The notes beneath the pieces were generated by a model. The model did not search any database, was not told the DNA's origin, and worked only from the letters and a program-made list of their open reading frames with translations. DNA of 64,000 bases from Rebecca billardiae RCC1528 (Eukaryota > Haptophyta), in assembly GCA_965240325.2 (NCBI GenBank), contig OZ251248.1, positions 992,001-1,056,000 on the forward strand. Reading direction: 5' to 3'. Numbering within the stretch: position 1 is the first letter of the stretch; the number at the start of each line of letters is the position of its first letter. A program made the translations under genes and the position numbers. Shown piece after piece: positions 1-10,514 of this stretch.

Positions 1-557
1 GCTCGATCGTGCCAGTTTTGACGGCTGTGTGACCCGTGCAGATGCGCATGCCAGGCAGCGTACTGCGACGAGCGATGACGCGTGCACAAACTACCTGGGC
101 GTTGCCCAGTGCAACCAAGTGCCGGACGCCGACGCCGCTGCTCGCGGCACGCGTGCAGTCAGCTGAGGAATGCACACGACTTCCTTGTTGTTGCGGCGCA
201 CGCGATGGCCTGAGGCGCGGCGGATGCAGTGACTCCGAACGGCGCGCGGCGGAACGACGCAAATGGCTGCTTTTCAGCCGCGCTCAACCACGCGCACCGC
301 CTTCGCTGTCACGCAGCTACCGCAGGAGTGCGCGCAGTCGGCGCCCGTATCGCCCTCCGGCGCCGCCCAGCGCGCTTCAGCGCAGCCGCCAGCGGCAGAG
401 GTTGGTGGTGCTCTGACGGCATCACCAACATATTCGGAAAAGAAAATCCCCACCCGAAATTCCTGCGCCCAGTGGGTCCGCTCACGAAATCGATGCTCTA
501 GGAACGAGTTCTTCGCGTGCGACCGGAGGCGGGAGCCCTCGCGGGTGCGAGCACCGA
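1..557. other. intergenic, no gene recognised
   Basis: Mixed-composition DNA at the window edge. Short reading frames occur on both strands, but none has a recognisable domain or convincing start, and they overlap one another. The right part may be the degraded outer end of the fold-back element that begins near 558. I see no RNA gene here. Confidence 0.5.
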
Positions 558-1560
558 TTTCTGACCCGCCGGCCTGCGGCCGGGCGGCGGCGAGTGCGAT
601 GCGGGCCAGGGCGCTGCGGGCGCGGATGTGCTCGCGGAGCCGGCGTGCGTGGACGGGCTGTTGCGGGAGAGTATCTGCCGCCATCCTGCGCCGCGCGTCT
701 TGCGCCACGCCTCTTTCGCCTCGGCTCAGGGCAGCGCGCACGGCGCGCGCCGCCTCAACTGGCCAGCCTTGCCTGCGCCGCAGCCGACCGCGCGCGCGCC
801 GTGCGCGGCGTGGTCGGGAAGGAACGGGCGCGGCTGCCGGGCGAGATGACGACATCATGTGCGCACGCCATGCCGCCCCGCCACGCCTTGCCGAGCGTGT
901 CGCCGGTCCGTTTGCACGCCTCTTCGAGTTGTCACAAATGGTGTGCGGCACGGCCTCGCGGTCGTGACCCTTGTCGGGACGATCATTGAGACACAGAACA
1001 GTGCCAGACGGGCAAGCGGGATACTCTTCCATGAATGTTCATCACCGCGTGGTCATGTAGAAGTGCTGGGTGCGACGCTTCCTCGCGCGGATGCACTTTC
1101 ATCATCTTCTTCGAGCTCAGGTCTGGCTTCAGGCACGACTGAAGAAATCAGCACTCGTCAACAGCTGTGCGGATCCGTTATCGTGCCCTTTCGCGGCGCC
1201 GCGGGGCGGCATAGCGTGCGCACATGATGTCGTCATCTCGCCCGGCAGCACCCCCCGTTCCTTTCCGACCACGCCGCGCACGGCGCGCGCGCGGTTGGCT
1301 GCCGGCGCGGCTGTGCTGGCCTCGAGGCGGCGCGCGCGTGCGCGCTGCCCTGAGCCGCGGCGAAAAGAGGCGTGGCGCGAGACGCGCGGCACAGGAGGGC
1401 GCCAGATACTCTCCCGCGACAGCCTGTCCACGCAAGCCGGCTCCGCGAGCACATCCGCGCCCGCAGCGCCGTGCCCCGGGCGCGCCCCGCCAACGGCGCT
1501 CGGCCGCCTTCGCCGCTGCCGCCTGCCGCCGAGGGCAAAAGGTCAAGATTTGGTCGGCCC
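558..1560. mobile_element. fold-back (long inverted repeat) element, copy A, diverged
   Basis: The left arm (about 558-890) reappears inverted as the right arm (about 1196-1560). For example, the motif around 843-880, containing GCGAGATGACGACATCATGT, is found reverse-complemented at 1217-1245. The unique spacer between the arms, about 300 bp, is a diverged copy of the spacer of the fold-back element at 3718-4826; both contain a stretch starting GACCCTTGTCGGGACGATCA. The arms of this copy differ from each other at many positions and the outer ends cannot be fixed, so it is the older copy. No transposase is encoded. Confidence 0.75.
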
Positions 1561-1764
1561 TCGCCTGCCGAGCCGCCACCGGGGGCTCCCTGCCCTCTAT
1601 CTCGTTGCGGCTCAATTTTGGGATTGCGAGACCAGCTCATCGATTGACGCACATCCGCACCCGCGAGACCTGAAAATCTTATTCGCGGGTAGCGACGGGT
1701 GCGTCCTCCGGCTGTTTTTCTTGTATGTCCAAACCGCGGATTCCCAGTGCAGGGGGAACGACCT

Positions 1765-1851
<87 letters not shown>

Positions 1852-2041
1852 TAATTCTATGATTTAAAGACACAGGCACGCTCGTCTGTACTGCGCGCGC
1901 TCGCCACGTTTGTTCGACCACCAAACCGGGATCGATATTCCGGGACGGACGGTGATCCGGATGATGCGTGACCGGTCGTGACGATGATGCGTCGTGCGCG
2001 CGCACCGGGTCCGCGAGCACCCGCTCGTCAGCTCGAGCCGC
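1561..2041. other. intergenic with (TA)n microsatellite
   Basis: No gene is seen. About 80 bp of uninterrupted (TA)n lie at roughly 1769-1850; the open frame crossing it is just repeated Ile-Tyr and is not coding. The segment 1861-2041 is the 3' flank of the minus-strand homeobox gene. Confidence 0.7.
1769..1850. repeat. (TA)n dinucleotide tract
   Basis: A continuous TA alternation of about 80 bp in otherwise G+C-rich DNA. Similar tracts lie at 26743-26846 and 43719-43882. Confidence 0.95.
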
Positions 2042-3277
2042 TCAGTCCCACTCGATGAGCCAGCCCATGTCCAGCCCCGCCAGACTCTCCGGCTCGGAGA
2101 GGAGCGGCTGGCCCCGGGGCCCACTCTCGCAGTGGCAGCGCTGCGCTGCCGCGCTCGGCGCGCGGCCGGCGCGCGGCCGCGCGGCTGCGCAGTCTCCGCG
2201 CGCGCAGGAGGATGCGTCCTCCCCGCCCTTCGTCCCGGGCGAGGCGGCGCCCGCGCCGCCCGCGCGCAGCACGCTACTCTCGCTCGTGCCCCCGGCCCCT
2301 TCGGAGGAGAGCAGCGACGCCTCCGACGCGTGGTCCGGGCCCGCCGTCGCCGCCGACACCGCCGCGCCGCCGGCCGCCTCCTCTGGAAAAGCGAGCAGGT
2401 CGAGGAATTCAAACGCAGCCGCCGCGTCGACGGTGGCGGTGCCGTCGGCGGCGGCGCGCGGCGCGTCGGCGGCGGGCGTGGGTGGTGGCCGAACGGGGGC
2501 GCCGCCGACCGCCATCGCCACCACGGTCGCCGCGCCCTCCGCCGACGCCGAGCCCAAAGTGGCGGCAGAGCCGGCGGCGCTCGCGGCGGCGGACGCCGGA
2601 GGCACGCCGGCGCCGGCCGCGACCAGCGCGGACGGCGAGAGCGGCGCGCACGCGGGCGTGAGCGGGACGCCGACAACGGGGATGATGGGCACGACGCTCG
2701 CCGCGGGGACCGCCGCCGCCGCCGCCGGGGCCGCCGCGCCCGCGGTCGCGGCGATCAGCTTCTCCCAGCCCGCAGGCAGAGTCGTCAGGTCGACGACGGC
2801 GGACGCGGCGCCGGCAAGCGCCGTCGGCGGGTCGCCGCAAAAGTCGATGGTCTTGGTCGAGAGCTGGAGCGAGCGCGACTGCTCGAGCGCGAGGTAGTCC
2901 TTGCGCCACCGCTGCCGCCGGTTCTGGAACCACACCTGCACCTGCCGCGGCTTCACGCCGAGCATCGTCGAGACCTGGTGAATGGCGCCCTTGCTCGGCC
3001 GCGGCGACGAGGTGAAGACGGCCTCGAGCAGGCTGTTGTCCTGGGCGGTGACGCGCCAGCGCGTGCGCCCGCTCGCGCCTGGCGCCCGCGGCCCACGCCC
3101 GCCGCCCGTCTCCGACGGCGCATCATCCGCGTCCGCGGCGGCGTCGTTCGCGTCGCCGTCTGCGAGCGTCTCATCCTCCACGTCGTCCGCGGGCGCCGGC
3201 AGGAGCGGCGCGGGCGCCGCGGCCGGGCTGGGCTCGGGCGAGAGGGCGAGCGGGGCGTGTGCTGTGGCCGATGCCAT
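2042..3277 (-). CDS. homeodomain transcription factor
   Basis: An intronless gene of 411 residues. Counting from the start chosen here, the homeodomain is at about residues 71-130. Its recognition helix reads VKPRQVQVWFQNRRQRWRKD, the invariant WFQNRR signature of sequence-specific DNA-binding homeodomains, so the product should be a nuclear transcription factor. The region before it is acidic (many Asp and Ala). The region after it is a long Ala/Pro/Gly low-complexity tail ending in an acidic, Trp-containing peptide that could be an activation segment. The frame is open upstream to 3427. I chose the ATG at 3277 because the extension is Arg/Pro-rich and looks like translated 5' leader. No other homeodomain subtype motif (TALE loop, LIM, POU) is visible. 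Confidence 0.85.
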   Translation of the reverse strand: MASATAHAPLALSPEPSPAAAPAPLLPAPADDVEDETLADGDANDAAADADDAPSETGGGRGPRAPGASGRTRWRVTAQDNSLLEAVFTSSPRPSKGAIHQVSTMLGVKPRQVQVWFQNRRQRWRKDYLALEQSRSLQLSTKTIDFCGDPPTALAGAASAVVDLTTLPAGWEKLIAATAGAAAPAAAAAVPAASVVPIIPVVGVPLTPACAPLSPSALVAAGAGVPPASAAASAAGSAATLGSASAEGAATVVAMAVGGAPVRPPPTPAADAPRAAADGTATVDAAAAFEFLDLLAFPEEAAGGAAVSAATAGPDHASEASLLSSEGAGGTSESSVLRAGGAGAASPGTKGGEDASSCARGDCAAARPRAGRAPSAAAQRCHCESGPRGQPLLSEPESLAGLDMGWLIEWD

Positions 3278-3710
3278 GCGGACGGCGAGCGCTGTCGGCG
3301 GCGTCGAGGGCGTCGCGTGGGGCGGAGCCCGTGGCGGAGGCTCGCGGTCGAGCTCGGGGTTCGAAGGTCGGCCCCGACGGCGACGATGAATGAAGGTCGC
3401 GAAGGGCCAGCCCCGGCGACGGGGCAACCAAGGGGGGGGGGGGGGGTTCTCTGGTCGGTTCTTTGCGAAGTGCGCCTAGAATTCCCTCCCGATTCCGCAC
3501 CCGCGCGACCGATGCGCGAGCGGCACGGTCACTTGATGAGGTTTTGGGTACACGATGTTGTCCGCTTTTCTAAAGCGCTGATCCTGTGATCCTGGTGTTT
3601 TACCCAATTACTTGCATAGCTCGTATCACTTCGCTCAGAGCCCATATCATCATAGCAGATTCATTAGGCAAGAGCGAACGACGTCGCTCCCAAACCCACG
3701 AGAGCAGAGG
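3278..3710. other. upstream region of the homeobox gene
   Basis: This presumed 5' region of the minus-strand homeobox gene includes a run of about 15 G at 3432-3446. No TATA box can be assigned with confidence. The bases at 3711-3717 are the left copy of the target duplication of the adjacent fold-back element. Confidence 0.5.
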
Positions 3711-3717
3711 GATCAGG

Positions 3718-4826
3718 CAAGGGAGTCAAGGGTGCCCGCGCCCCAGTGGCGCGCTCGGCGGATGTTGGGATACACCTTTTTGCCCGCGGCCTGCGGCGGG
3801 CGGCGGCGAGGGCGTGCTCCGCTGGCGGGGCGAGCGCACGGGGCACGGCGCTGCGGGCGCGGATGTGCCCGCGAAGCCGGCGCGTGCGGACGGGCTGCTG
3901 CGGGAGAGCATCCGGCGCCCTCCTGCGCCGCGCGACTTGCGCCACGCCTCTTTCGCCTCGGCTCAGAGCAGCGCGCACGCACGTGCCGCCTCAAGGCCAG
4001 CCTTGCCGCGCCGCAGCCGGCCGCGCGCGCGCCGTGCGCGGCGCGGTCGGGAAGGAACGGGCGCTGCTGCCGGGCGAGATAGCGAAGGCATGTGCGCACG
4101 CCATGCCGCCCCGCGGCGCCTTGATGAGCGTGTCGTCGGTCTGTTTGCATGCCTCTTCGACTTGTTACCAATGGGGTGCACGACCTCGCGGTCGTGACCC
4201 TTGTCGGGACGATCATTGAGACACAGAACAGTGCCAGACGGCCACGCGGGCTACTCTTGCATGGATGTTCATCACTGCGTGGTCATGCAGAAGTGATGGC
4301 TGCGAGGCTTTCCTCGCGCTGATGCTCTTTCATCATCTTCTGCGAGCTCAGGTCTGGCTTCGTGCACGACAAGTGATCAGCACTCGTCAACAGCTGTGCG
4401 GATCCGTTCTCGTGCTCTTTCGCGGCGCCGCGGGGCGGCATGGCGTGCGCACATGCCTTCGCTATCTCGCCCGGCAGCAGCGCCCGTTCCTTCACGACCG
4501 CGCCGCGCACGGCGCGCGCGCGGCCGGCTGCGGCGCGGCAAGGCTGGCCTTGAGGCGGCACGTGCGTGCGCGCTGCTCTGAGCCGAGGCGAAAGAGGCGT
4601 GGCGCAAGTCGCGCGGCGCAGGAGGGCGCCGGATGCTCTCCCGCAGCAGCCCGTCCGCACGCGCCGGCTTCGCGGGCACATCCGCGCCCGCAGCGCCGTG
4701 CCCCGTGCGCTCGCCCCGCCAGCGGAGCACGCCCTCGCCGCCGCCCGCCGCAGGCCGCGGGCAAAAAGGTGTATCCCAACATCCGCCGAGCGCGCCACTG
4801 GGGCGCGGGCACCCTTGACTCCCTTG
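3718..4826. mobile_element. fold-back element, copy B, with 403-bp terminal inverted repeats
   Basis: The 403-bp left arm (3718-4120) is repeated inverted as the 403-bp right arm (4424-4826) and the two are almost identical, around a 303-bp spacer. The element starts CAAGGGAGTCAAGGGTG and ends with its reverse complement. The same 7 bases, GATCAGG, flank it directly on both sides (3711-3717 and 4827-4833), as expected for a target-site duplication; it could be read as 8 bp if the terminal G is shared. The termini fit the YARNG consensus of hAT-type ends. No transposase frame is present, so it would be non-autonomous. Near-identity of the arms suggests recent insertion or arm-to-arm conversion. 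Confidence 0.88.
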
Positions 4827-4833
4827 GATCAGG

Positions 4834-6611
4834 TCTATGATCTCCGCAGTCCAAGCTTTGGGGTGGGTTCGCCGAAAGTTAACAGTTTGAACTTCGAGCT
4901 GGTAATTAGCTAGTAAAGTGGGAAGCCTGTTTGACGAGGCTCCGCGCCGACGACGCCGCTTCGATTATTGAACGACGAATACGGTGATGCAGCCGAGGGG
5001 CGATGCATCGCATCTGAATCGGCGGATTACCGGATTCACCATATTCGGCACCATTACAGGTAGTACTCATCCACTACTCACTCTTGCATGCAGTCGCGAT
5101 CTACCCTATGAGTTGGGAAGTGTGCCCCACCGCGCTTGGCCGCGCCGCGGAGCGTGTGATGACGCAAGCATCGCGTGTAGTCAGCCAGCGCGTAGTACTC
5201 TACTACTAGTAACGGTGCCAACGGCACGACCGTTTTTGACCACCACGGTTGTTCTAAGACACATCTGACTGAAGTCGGTTCCGCGTGGCAGCAGCGAGCC
5301 AAGAGCCGCCTAGCTCTTGGCGTCCTGTCGGTGAGGTGATGCCAGCCAGCTAACCTCGGTGATGTGTGCTTTCCTTCTGGTCGACCGGCCTGAGAGGTTG
5401 ACTACGTAAGGCGCCAACCAATCAATAGTCGCTGAGCCTGAGCACTGATCAGTTGCGGACCTGCGGTAGTGCCAGCGCGGCGCCCAGCAGCGGCCATCAC
5501 TCAGCACGACTTCGCGGGTAGTCGGCACCGGCCTAGCTTCGGGCACGTCGACTCGTCATTTCCGCTCAGGTGCACAGGTCTGCCAAGGCGCCAAGCTGCC
5601 AACCGGGCTGTGGTGCGGGGTGCCTGTACCCGGGATGTCCTGACTTGATCGGACGCCCTGGCCCGAGGCCCCCGAGGTGTGTGTGCCACGCAGCGGCAGA
5701 GAATGGAAGCAGTGCGCGCATGCGCTAAGACCGTTGCAGAGCCCATACGCGTTGGAGTGGCGGGCGGGCGACCCACCGCGCCGTAGTAAGCGCGCTACAA
5801 CCACCGATGTTGCCACCCGGGTGCCCAGACCTTGGTGCAGCGTTGCACGGTTCTCAGGGCCGTTCACCGCGCGCATTAGGCGTGCACTGCCCGTCATATA
5901 TCTTGCGCGTGATTTACTCCGATGATTTGCATCAGCCTGGACGGCGAGTCTGTGGATGCCTACGTGTACAGTATGGCCTGCGAGCACGTGCGCCAACCGG
6001 TCGGCACGGGGCACTACTAGACCCACAGGGGCCGCCGCCTCCGGCAGTTCGCCACTGGCTCGGACTCACGGATGCACAGAATAAGAACTCCGGAAGTGAA
6101 AAGTCCATATCATCATAATAATCCAAATCGCCGGACGGATTGGACGGCGGCTGGCGGCGGCCGGATGGCGCTGGCCTGGGTGCACTGCTGCTGCTGCCAC
6201 ACGCGCACGTGCTTGGACGGCCAACGAGCTCGGCCTGCTGGGCCTTTCAACTTCAAGGCACTAGGCAGCAGCTGCTCCAATTGCCACAGTCACCTCTGAC
6301 GCGGCTCTGGCTCCGGTTGACCCCTGCCAGTCCGGTCATAGAAACCGGGCGTACCGAAAATGATCTTCGCATTCCTGCGGCCGAATGAACGCCCGAAGTG
6401 TCCCACAGGGCCCCAAGTAGGGTTGCTATGGATGGCCAATAAGTGCACGCAAGGGTGTGATGAAACTCAGTTTGTGACTACTTCAGACTCTATTTTTCAT
6501 AGCTGTTTACCCAGTCCGGTGACATATTTCCAATAGCTACGGGTGCATCCGGATCGCTCCCGGACCGTGTTCTGACCAGAGTCTGAAATGGGTAAATACA
6601 TATAATACAAA
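4834..6611. other. intergenic, no gene recognised
   Basis: About 1.8 kb of moderate-GC DNA. Short frames on both strands match nothing I know. A short motif near 6303-6330 (GGCTCTGGCTCCGGTTGACC) recurs in inverted orientation near 9285-9315, suggesting a minor dispersed repeat. Confidence 0.5.
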
Positions 6612-6820
6612 CACTGTGCCCTGGCGGGCGGGGGGGTCGGCGGGCCGTGCCAGTGCTGTCGCAATATTTCCCCAGCGGGTTCGCGTCTTTTAGTGGTTTT
6701 ACCGGCATAGGATGACGAATATAATAACGCGACATACAGATGATGGTGAGCTAGCTCACTGACGAATAATAACGCGACAGATGACTCTGGTGAGAGCTCA
6801 CTGACAGTGTGATTGCGCGT

Positions 6821-7408
6821 CTATTCGTGCATCACCCACTGCGCTATTTCCTCCTGCCGCCTGAGCTGAGATCGTTCGTGTGTCGCGAGGATTCCGATGT
6901 CCGCTCCGGGCACGATGGGCTCGGCGAAGATCGCGTTGGCGTCGTTCACGGCCGCCACGCTGCGCAACAGCGGGTCCAGGTCCAAGCGCTCGTCGGCGCT
7001 CGCCGCTCCGCGCGACAGGTCCGGCACCCGCACGTTCGGCGGTATCAGGAGCTGTCGGTGGTGCGCGCGCGCGCAGTGCGAGAGCGTGTGCCACTCGCGA
7101 TCGAGGGTGGGCACGCGCTGCTCGAGCAGGCACAGGAAGCGCAGCGCATGCGTCACCGGCTTCACGACGTCGGCCTCGTCCCGCAGCGCCCGTGCCATGG
7201 TGGAGGATGGGGCGGCGATCTTGCACGCGCGACGTTTCATCTCGTCGCGGATGCGCATCTGGGATCGGTGATAGCGCGCTGTCGCCTCAGTCGCCGACTC
7301 GCCAAGACGCGATTCCGGCCACGGCGGCAGAACCGGCAGGTGCGTGCGGTGCGCGTCGTACGCCGCTTCGCGCTGCGCCTCCGTCGCATTGGTCACCGTC
7401 GACGCCAT
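6821..7408 (-). CDS. repeat-encoded hypothetical protein, copy 1
   Basis: A 195-residue frame in the dispersed repeat. From the Met at 7408, the first about 120 residues are conserved with the frame in the second repeat copy at 16797-17327. The differences there are mostly conservative (Met/Leu, Glu/Asp, Lys/Asn), which suggests past selection on protein. A well conserved block reads LCLLEQRVPTLDREWHTLSH. The longer open frame upstream to 7924 runs into an inserted element and is not trusted. I recognise no family. It could be part of a mobile-element protein or a multicopy host gene, and a frame on the other strand is possible but less conserved. Confidence 0.4.
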   Translation of the reverse strand: MASTVTNATEAQREAAYDAHRTHLPVLPPWPESRLGESATEATARYHRSQMRIRDEMKRRACKIAAPSSTMARALRDEADVVKPVTHALRFLCLLEQRVPTLDREWHTLSHCARAHHRQLLIPPNVRVPDLSRGAASADERLDLDPLLRSVAAVNDANAIFAEPIVPGADIGILATHERSQLRRQEEIAQWVMHE

Positions 7409-7855
7409 GCAGGCCGGACGTGGGCCCTCAATTGATCGCTCGCTCTGGAACACCAACGATCGTAGCAAACGGATTTGCATGCGCCCGACATTGCCAACCG
7501 GGGCACGCGACAGTCCGGTGCGCGGATTCCGGCGATCGAGTTCAGAAGGCCGCGCCAAATCTTGCGTCGCTTGCGATGGAGCTTCCCGCCCGCGAGACAC
7601 CTCGTGATGAGGGCCTTTCCGCACCGAGCCCGACGCGCGGCGGTGGATCGCGCGAGGCGGCCATCGTGCGCAGCGCCTGATGTTATGGCCGGTGCGAGCG
7701 TTCGACGTGCACGTCGGGCGAGGATCGCCCCAAGTCGCACGATCGTGTCGACGCGCCGAGCGTACCGCATCAAACGGGTCGATTTCGCCCCCGTTCGACC
7801 TGCACGCGAGACGACGAGGGCAGCAAACGCGAATCGGGCGAAAACACGTCTCGGG

Positions 7856-8053
7856 CAAGGCAATGGCGTTCCCGGGATCATGCCACACGCTCCTGAAAGC
7901 AATGCCCCCCCCTGGGGGGGGCATTGCTACCGGCCCTGGCGCGGGCCATAATCAAATGTACCCGCTTTAAATAGAGGAAGCAAATTTCAATATTCTGAAC
8001 GCGGTTCGATTTGCCGTATGACCAGTGCGGGGAACGCCCCTGGAGTGTCCCTT
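7856..8053. mobile_element. 198-bp MITE-like insertion with 8-bp target duplication
   Basis: GTCTCGGG occurs directly on both sides (7848-7855 and 8054-8061). The second copy of the host repeat has a single equivalent, GTCTAGGG at 17811-17818, and lacks the intervening DNA, so the second copy preserves the empty site. The ends are imperfect inverted repeats starting CAAGG (left CAAGGCAATGGCGTTCCC; right, inverted, CAAGGGACAC and then GGCGTTCCCC). An 8-bp duplication with ends fitting YARNG is typical of hAT-type elements. A 15-bp perfect hairpin with a 1-base centre lies inside at 7898-7928 (arms AGCAATGCCCCCCCC). Confidence 0.85.
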
Positions 8054-8231
8054 GTCTCGGGAATCCCCGCGCGATGTCCGCGCCGGCGTTGGATTTGGCG
8101 CGCGCGGCCCACGCGCTCCGCGCCACCCGGTACTGTGTTTTCGGCCGAGCGTCCCCAGTCAGTGGGAGAGCCGCTGCGAGGGCGCCCGGTAGTGAGCGAA
8201 GCGATTTTCTTTTCTTGGCAAGGCGATTTTA

Positions 8232-8985
8232 CACCTTACAATGCTACGAACTTCCGAGTTTTTGAGAATTTCTCAAAGAAGCGCAGATCGGATATGTGAT
8301 CACAACAGATCGTGCGAGATTGCGTGCAGCAGCCAATGAACAACCTCAGGCAATGCACTCGTAAGAACTAATGACAACTTAATGGTCATTAAAAACGCAG
8401 AATTCTCACAAGAACAACTATAGCTGTAATCCACACAGTCTTCGCGCCACCGCTTCTTCTTAATCACCATATGCAACATGTATGCAAGTTAGAAAACAGC
8501 GCACATATATAATATCAATACAACTCATCAATCAGGGACGATGGGGCTGCACAGATATTGTAAGGTATAGGAAGAATCTAAGCAATCAGCAGCCTTGTAA
8601 TGCATTAACTATTAAGAAAAACGGGTGTTACTACGTCCGAACACCTAGTATCAGCAGTATCATACCTGGCGGAACAACACGCTCCTCGCGAATCTTCCGA
8701 GGGTCCACTTGTTAATGACAGATTCACGTGAACCCTCTCGCCCTCATCAAACCATTCACCATAAACCGATTCACAGCTACACTTATCAACTAACGCTGAG
8801 GAGCAGGTTCGGTAGGCCACGACAGGTTGCACGGGAAACTGACCTTGGTGTTACATTCCGGCCCTCATAGAATTAGTAGACGAGATTAGTACCCGCCCAG
8901 TACCGTCCTACAGTATCGTACTCGTGATCACCTCCCAGTGGGAGGGAGGTGATCACGAGTCCGAGTTCGGCCGTGCTCACTCGAG
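8232..8985. other. AT-richer island between two 58-bp direct repeats
   Basis: The 58 bp ending at 8231 (8174-8231) recur exactly at 8986-9043, and the DNA between is noticeably richer in A+T than anything around it, especially 8232-8910. No long frame or recognised domain is present on either strand. It may be inserted foreign or organellar-like DNA, or simply separate two fragments of the repeat tail. At 8920-8960 there is a 17-bp perfect hairpin (arm ACTCGTGATCACCTCCC) with a 7-base loop. Confidence 0.55.
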
Positions 8986-9140
8986 CTGCGAGGGCGCCCG
9001 GTAGTGAGCGAAGCGATTTTCTTTTCTTGGCAAGGCGATTTTATTTTATTTTTCGTCTTTTTCTTATCTTTTTCCCGGGCACTACAAGGGGCGGACCTAC
9101 GGCCCGCCACTACAACGTACAAGGGGCGGACCTACGGCCC
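8986..9140. repeat. dispersed repeat tail, third copy
   Basis: Shares the sequence starting CTGCGAGGGCGCCCGGTAGT, followed by a T-rich stretch and CCCGGGCACTACAAGGGGCG, with the end of the second repeat copy (17921-18068). Its first 58 bp are identical to 8174-8231. The final segment ACAAGGGGCGGACCTACGGC is present twice in tandem. Confidence 0.8.
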
Positions 9141-10512
9141 GCCATAGAGTCTTGAGGAAGTGCTTGTCGGCCCAATATCGCTCTTGAAGTCATCGGCATT
9201 AATCTAGGCATCATCCTAATTGAGGTCCTCCTGTGCAGTTTTCACGAGTGACTTCATGAAGGAGCTCGTCACAGTGCCCGTCTCTGGCACGGGGGTCAAC
9301 CGAAGCCAGAGCCACGCAGCAGCAGCGGCGGCAGCAGCAGCAGCAGCAGCAACAGCAGTCGGACGCGCCATGCGGCTGCGGTGCGGGACCTTGCCGGCCC
9401 CAATCAATGATGAGAAGCAGCAGTGGCGCACCGCGCCGCAGCACGGCCTGACGCTGCCGCTCCGGGCGGGCGGCCCTGAGGCTACGCCTAGTCAGTCAAG
9501 TGACCGTCACGTGAGGCTACGCCTTCGTCACTGGTACTGCCAGTGTGGCAGCGCGAGTGCGCGACCACTCACCACTGATTCGCGGGCCAGGCGTACGTTG
9601 CCGAACGCTGCGCTGCTCAGTGAGCGTGACGCGGCGGCTCCGGCGGCGCCAGGCGCCGCCAGTGAGCCAGTGACGCGCTGACCTGCCCGGCAGCCGGCAA
9701 GCGAGGCCAAGTCCGTACTAGTTAGTATCGAACCGTACTAGCTAGGAGTAGACACTACGTAGCGCCCGGCGGTACGTCGTGTCGGCTACCGTGACTCGGC
9801 TCCGTCCTTGCCGCGCCGAGCGCGGAGCGGGCGGTCATGCGGCGATGCGCCATGCGCCATGAGTGAGCTTGGCGCACGGTGACTCGCCTCCGAGGTCACT
9901 CGGACCGGGTCACGAGTCCCAAGGTAGTGCTGGTCCACGGTAGTCTCTGACCGTAGAGGCACCCTTGCCCCTCCCTGCAATGGCCGAGTCAGTGTGCCAT
10001 CCCGCAGCGCTGGCGTTGACGCCAACCTGCCCAGGCCGGTCGTCGCGCGCCCGCGTGATCGTGACACGCCACATCCGCAAAGCGGCCGTAGACGGTACGG
10101 TTAGATGCACGGGGCGGCCGTGATGTGGGCTCGACGGCGACTACACTACACGCGGCAACACGCTGCTCCCAGCCTGGCTGTATTCGTGCACTCTGAATGG
10201 CGCCGCGCTGTCGCCACGCAGATGGCCCGTGTGAGAGCATGGAACATTGGAACCGTAGAGTGGAACGGACAGCAGGTGGCACACGCAAGTAACAGCATCC
10301 ACGCCCGCATTTTCGGATGCGCCGTGTGCTGTGGTCTCAGGGAAGCTCTAAGGCATGCCTCTGCCCTGAGCAACCCGGTGGACTAAGAGGTGGGGGCCGT
10401 GGTGAGAGGACAACCTCCCCTGCACCGCCGGCTACAAGCGTGAGCGGCGATTCCGCGCCCACCTCCAGGGTTGGGGAGCAGTCCGGACAACGGCCTTGAT
10501 CCGGAAGCGGGG
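9141..10512. other. intergenic, no gene recognised
   Basis: It contains a CAG/GCA-rich trinucleotide run at about 9318-9357, readable as poly-Ala or poly-Cys but without a credible gene. The remainder has only short overlapping frames with no domain signature. Confidence 0.5.
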
Positions 10513-10514
10513 TA

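Larger units (their letters stand above)
6612..8231 (-). mobile_element. dispersed repeat, copy 1 (carries a conserved unknown protein)
   Basis: This segment is repeated, diverged, at 16561-18068. Both copies begin with a shared block (CCCTGGCGGGCGGGGGGGTC, then TGTCGCAATATTTCCCCAGC) and share most of the DNA through to a common tail starting CTGCGAGGGCGCCCGGTAGT. Copy 1 has a 206-bp insertion absent from copy 2 (see 7856-8053). Copy 2 has a different segment in place of roughly 6848-7075. No terminal repeats or known transposase or reverse-transcriptase motifs were found, so the element class is unknown. Confidence 0.75.

Noticed and set aside
7409-7924. N-terminal extension of the repeat-encoded frame to an upstream Met at 7924
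   Set aside because: It runs into the MITE-like insertion at 7856-8053, which is absent from the other copy, so this start cannot be ancestral.
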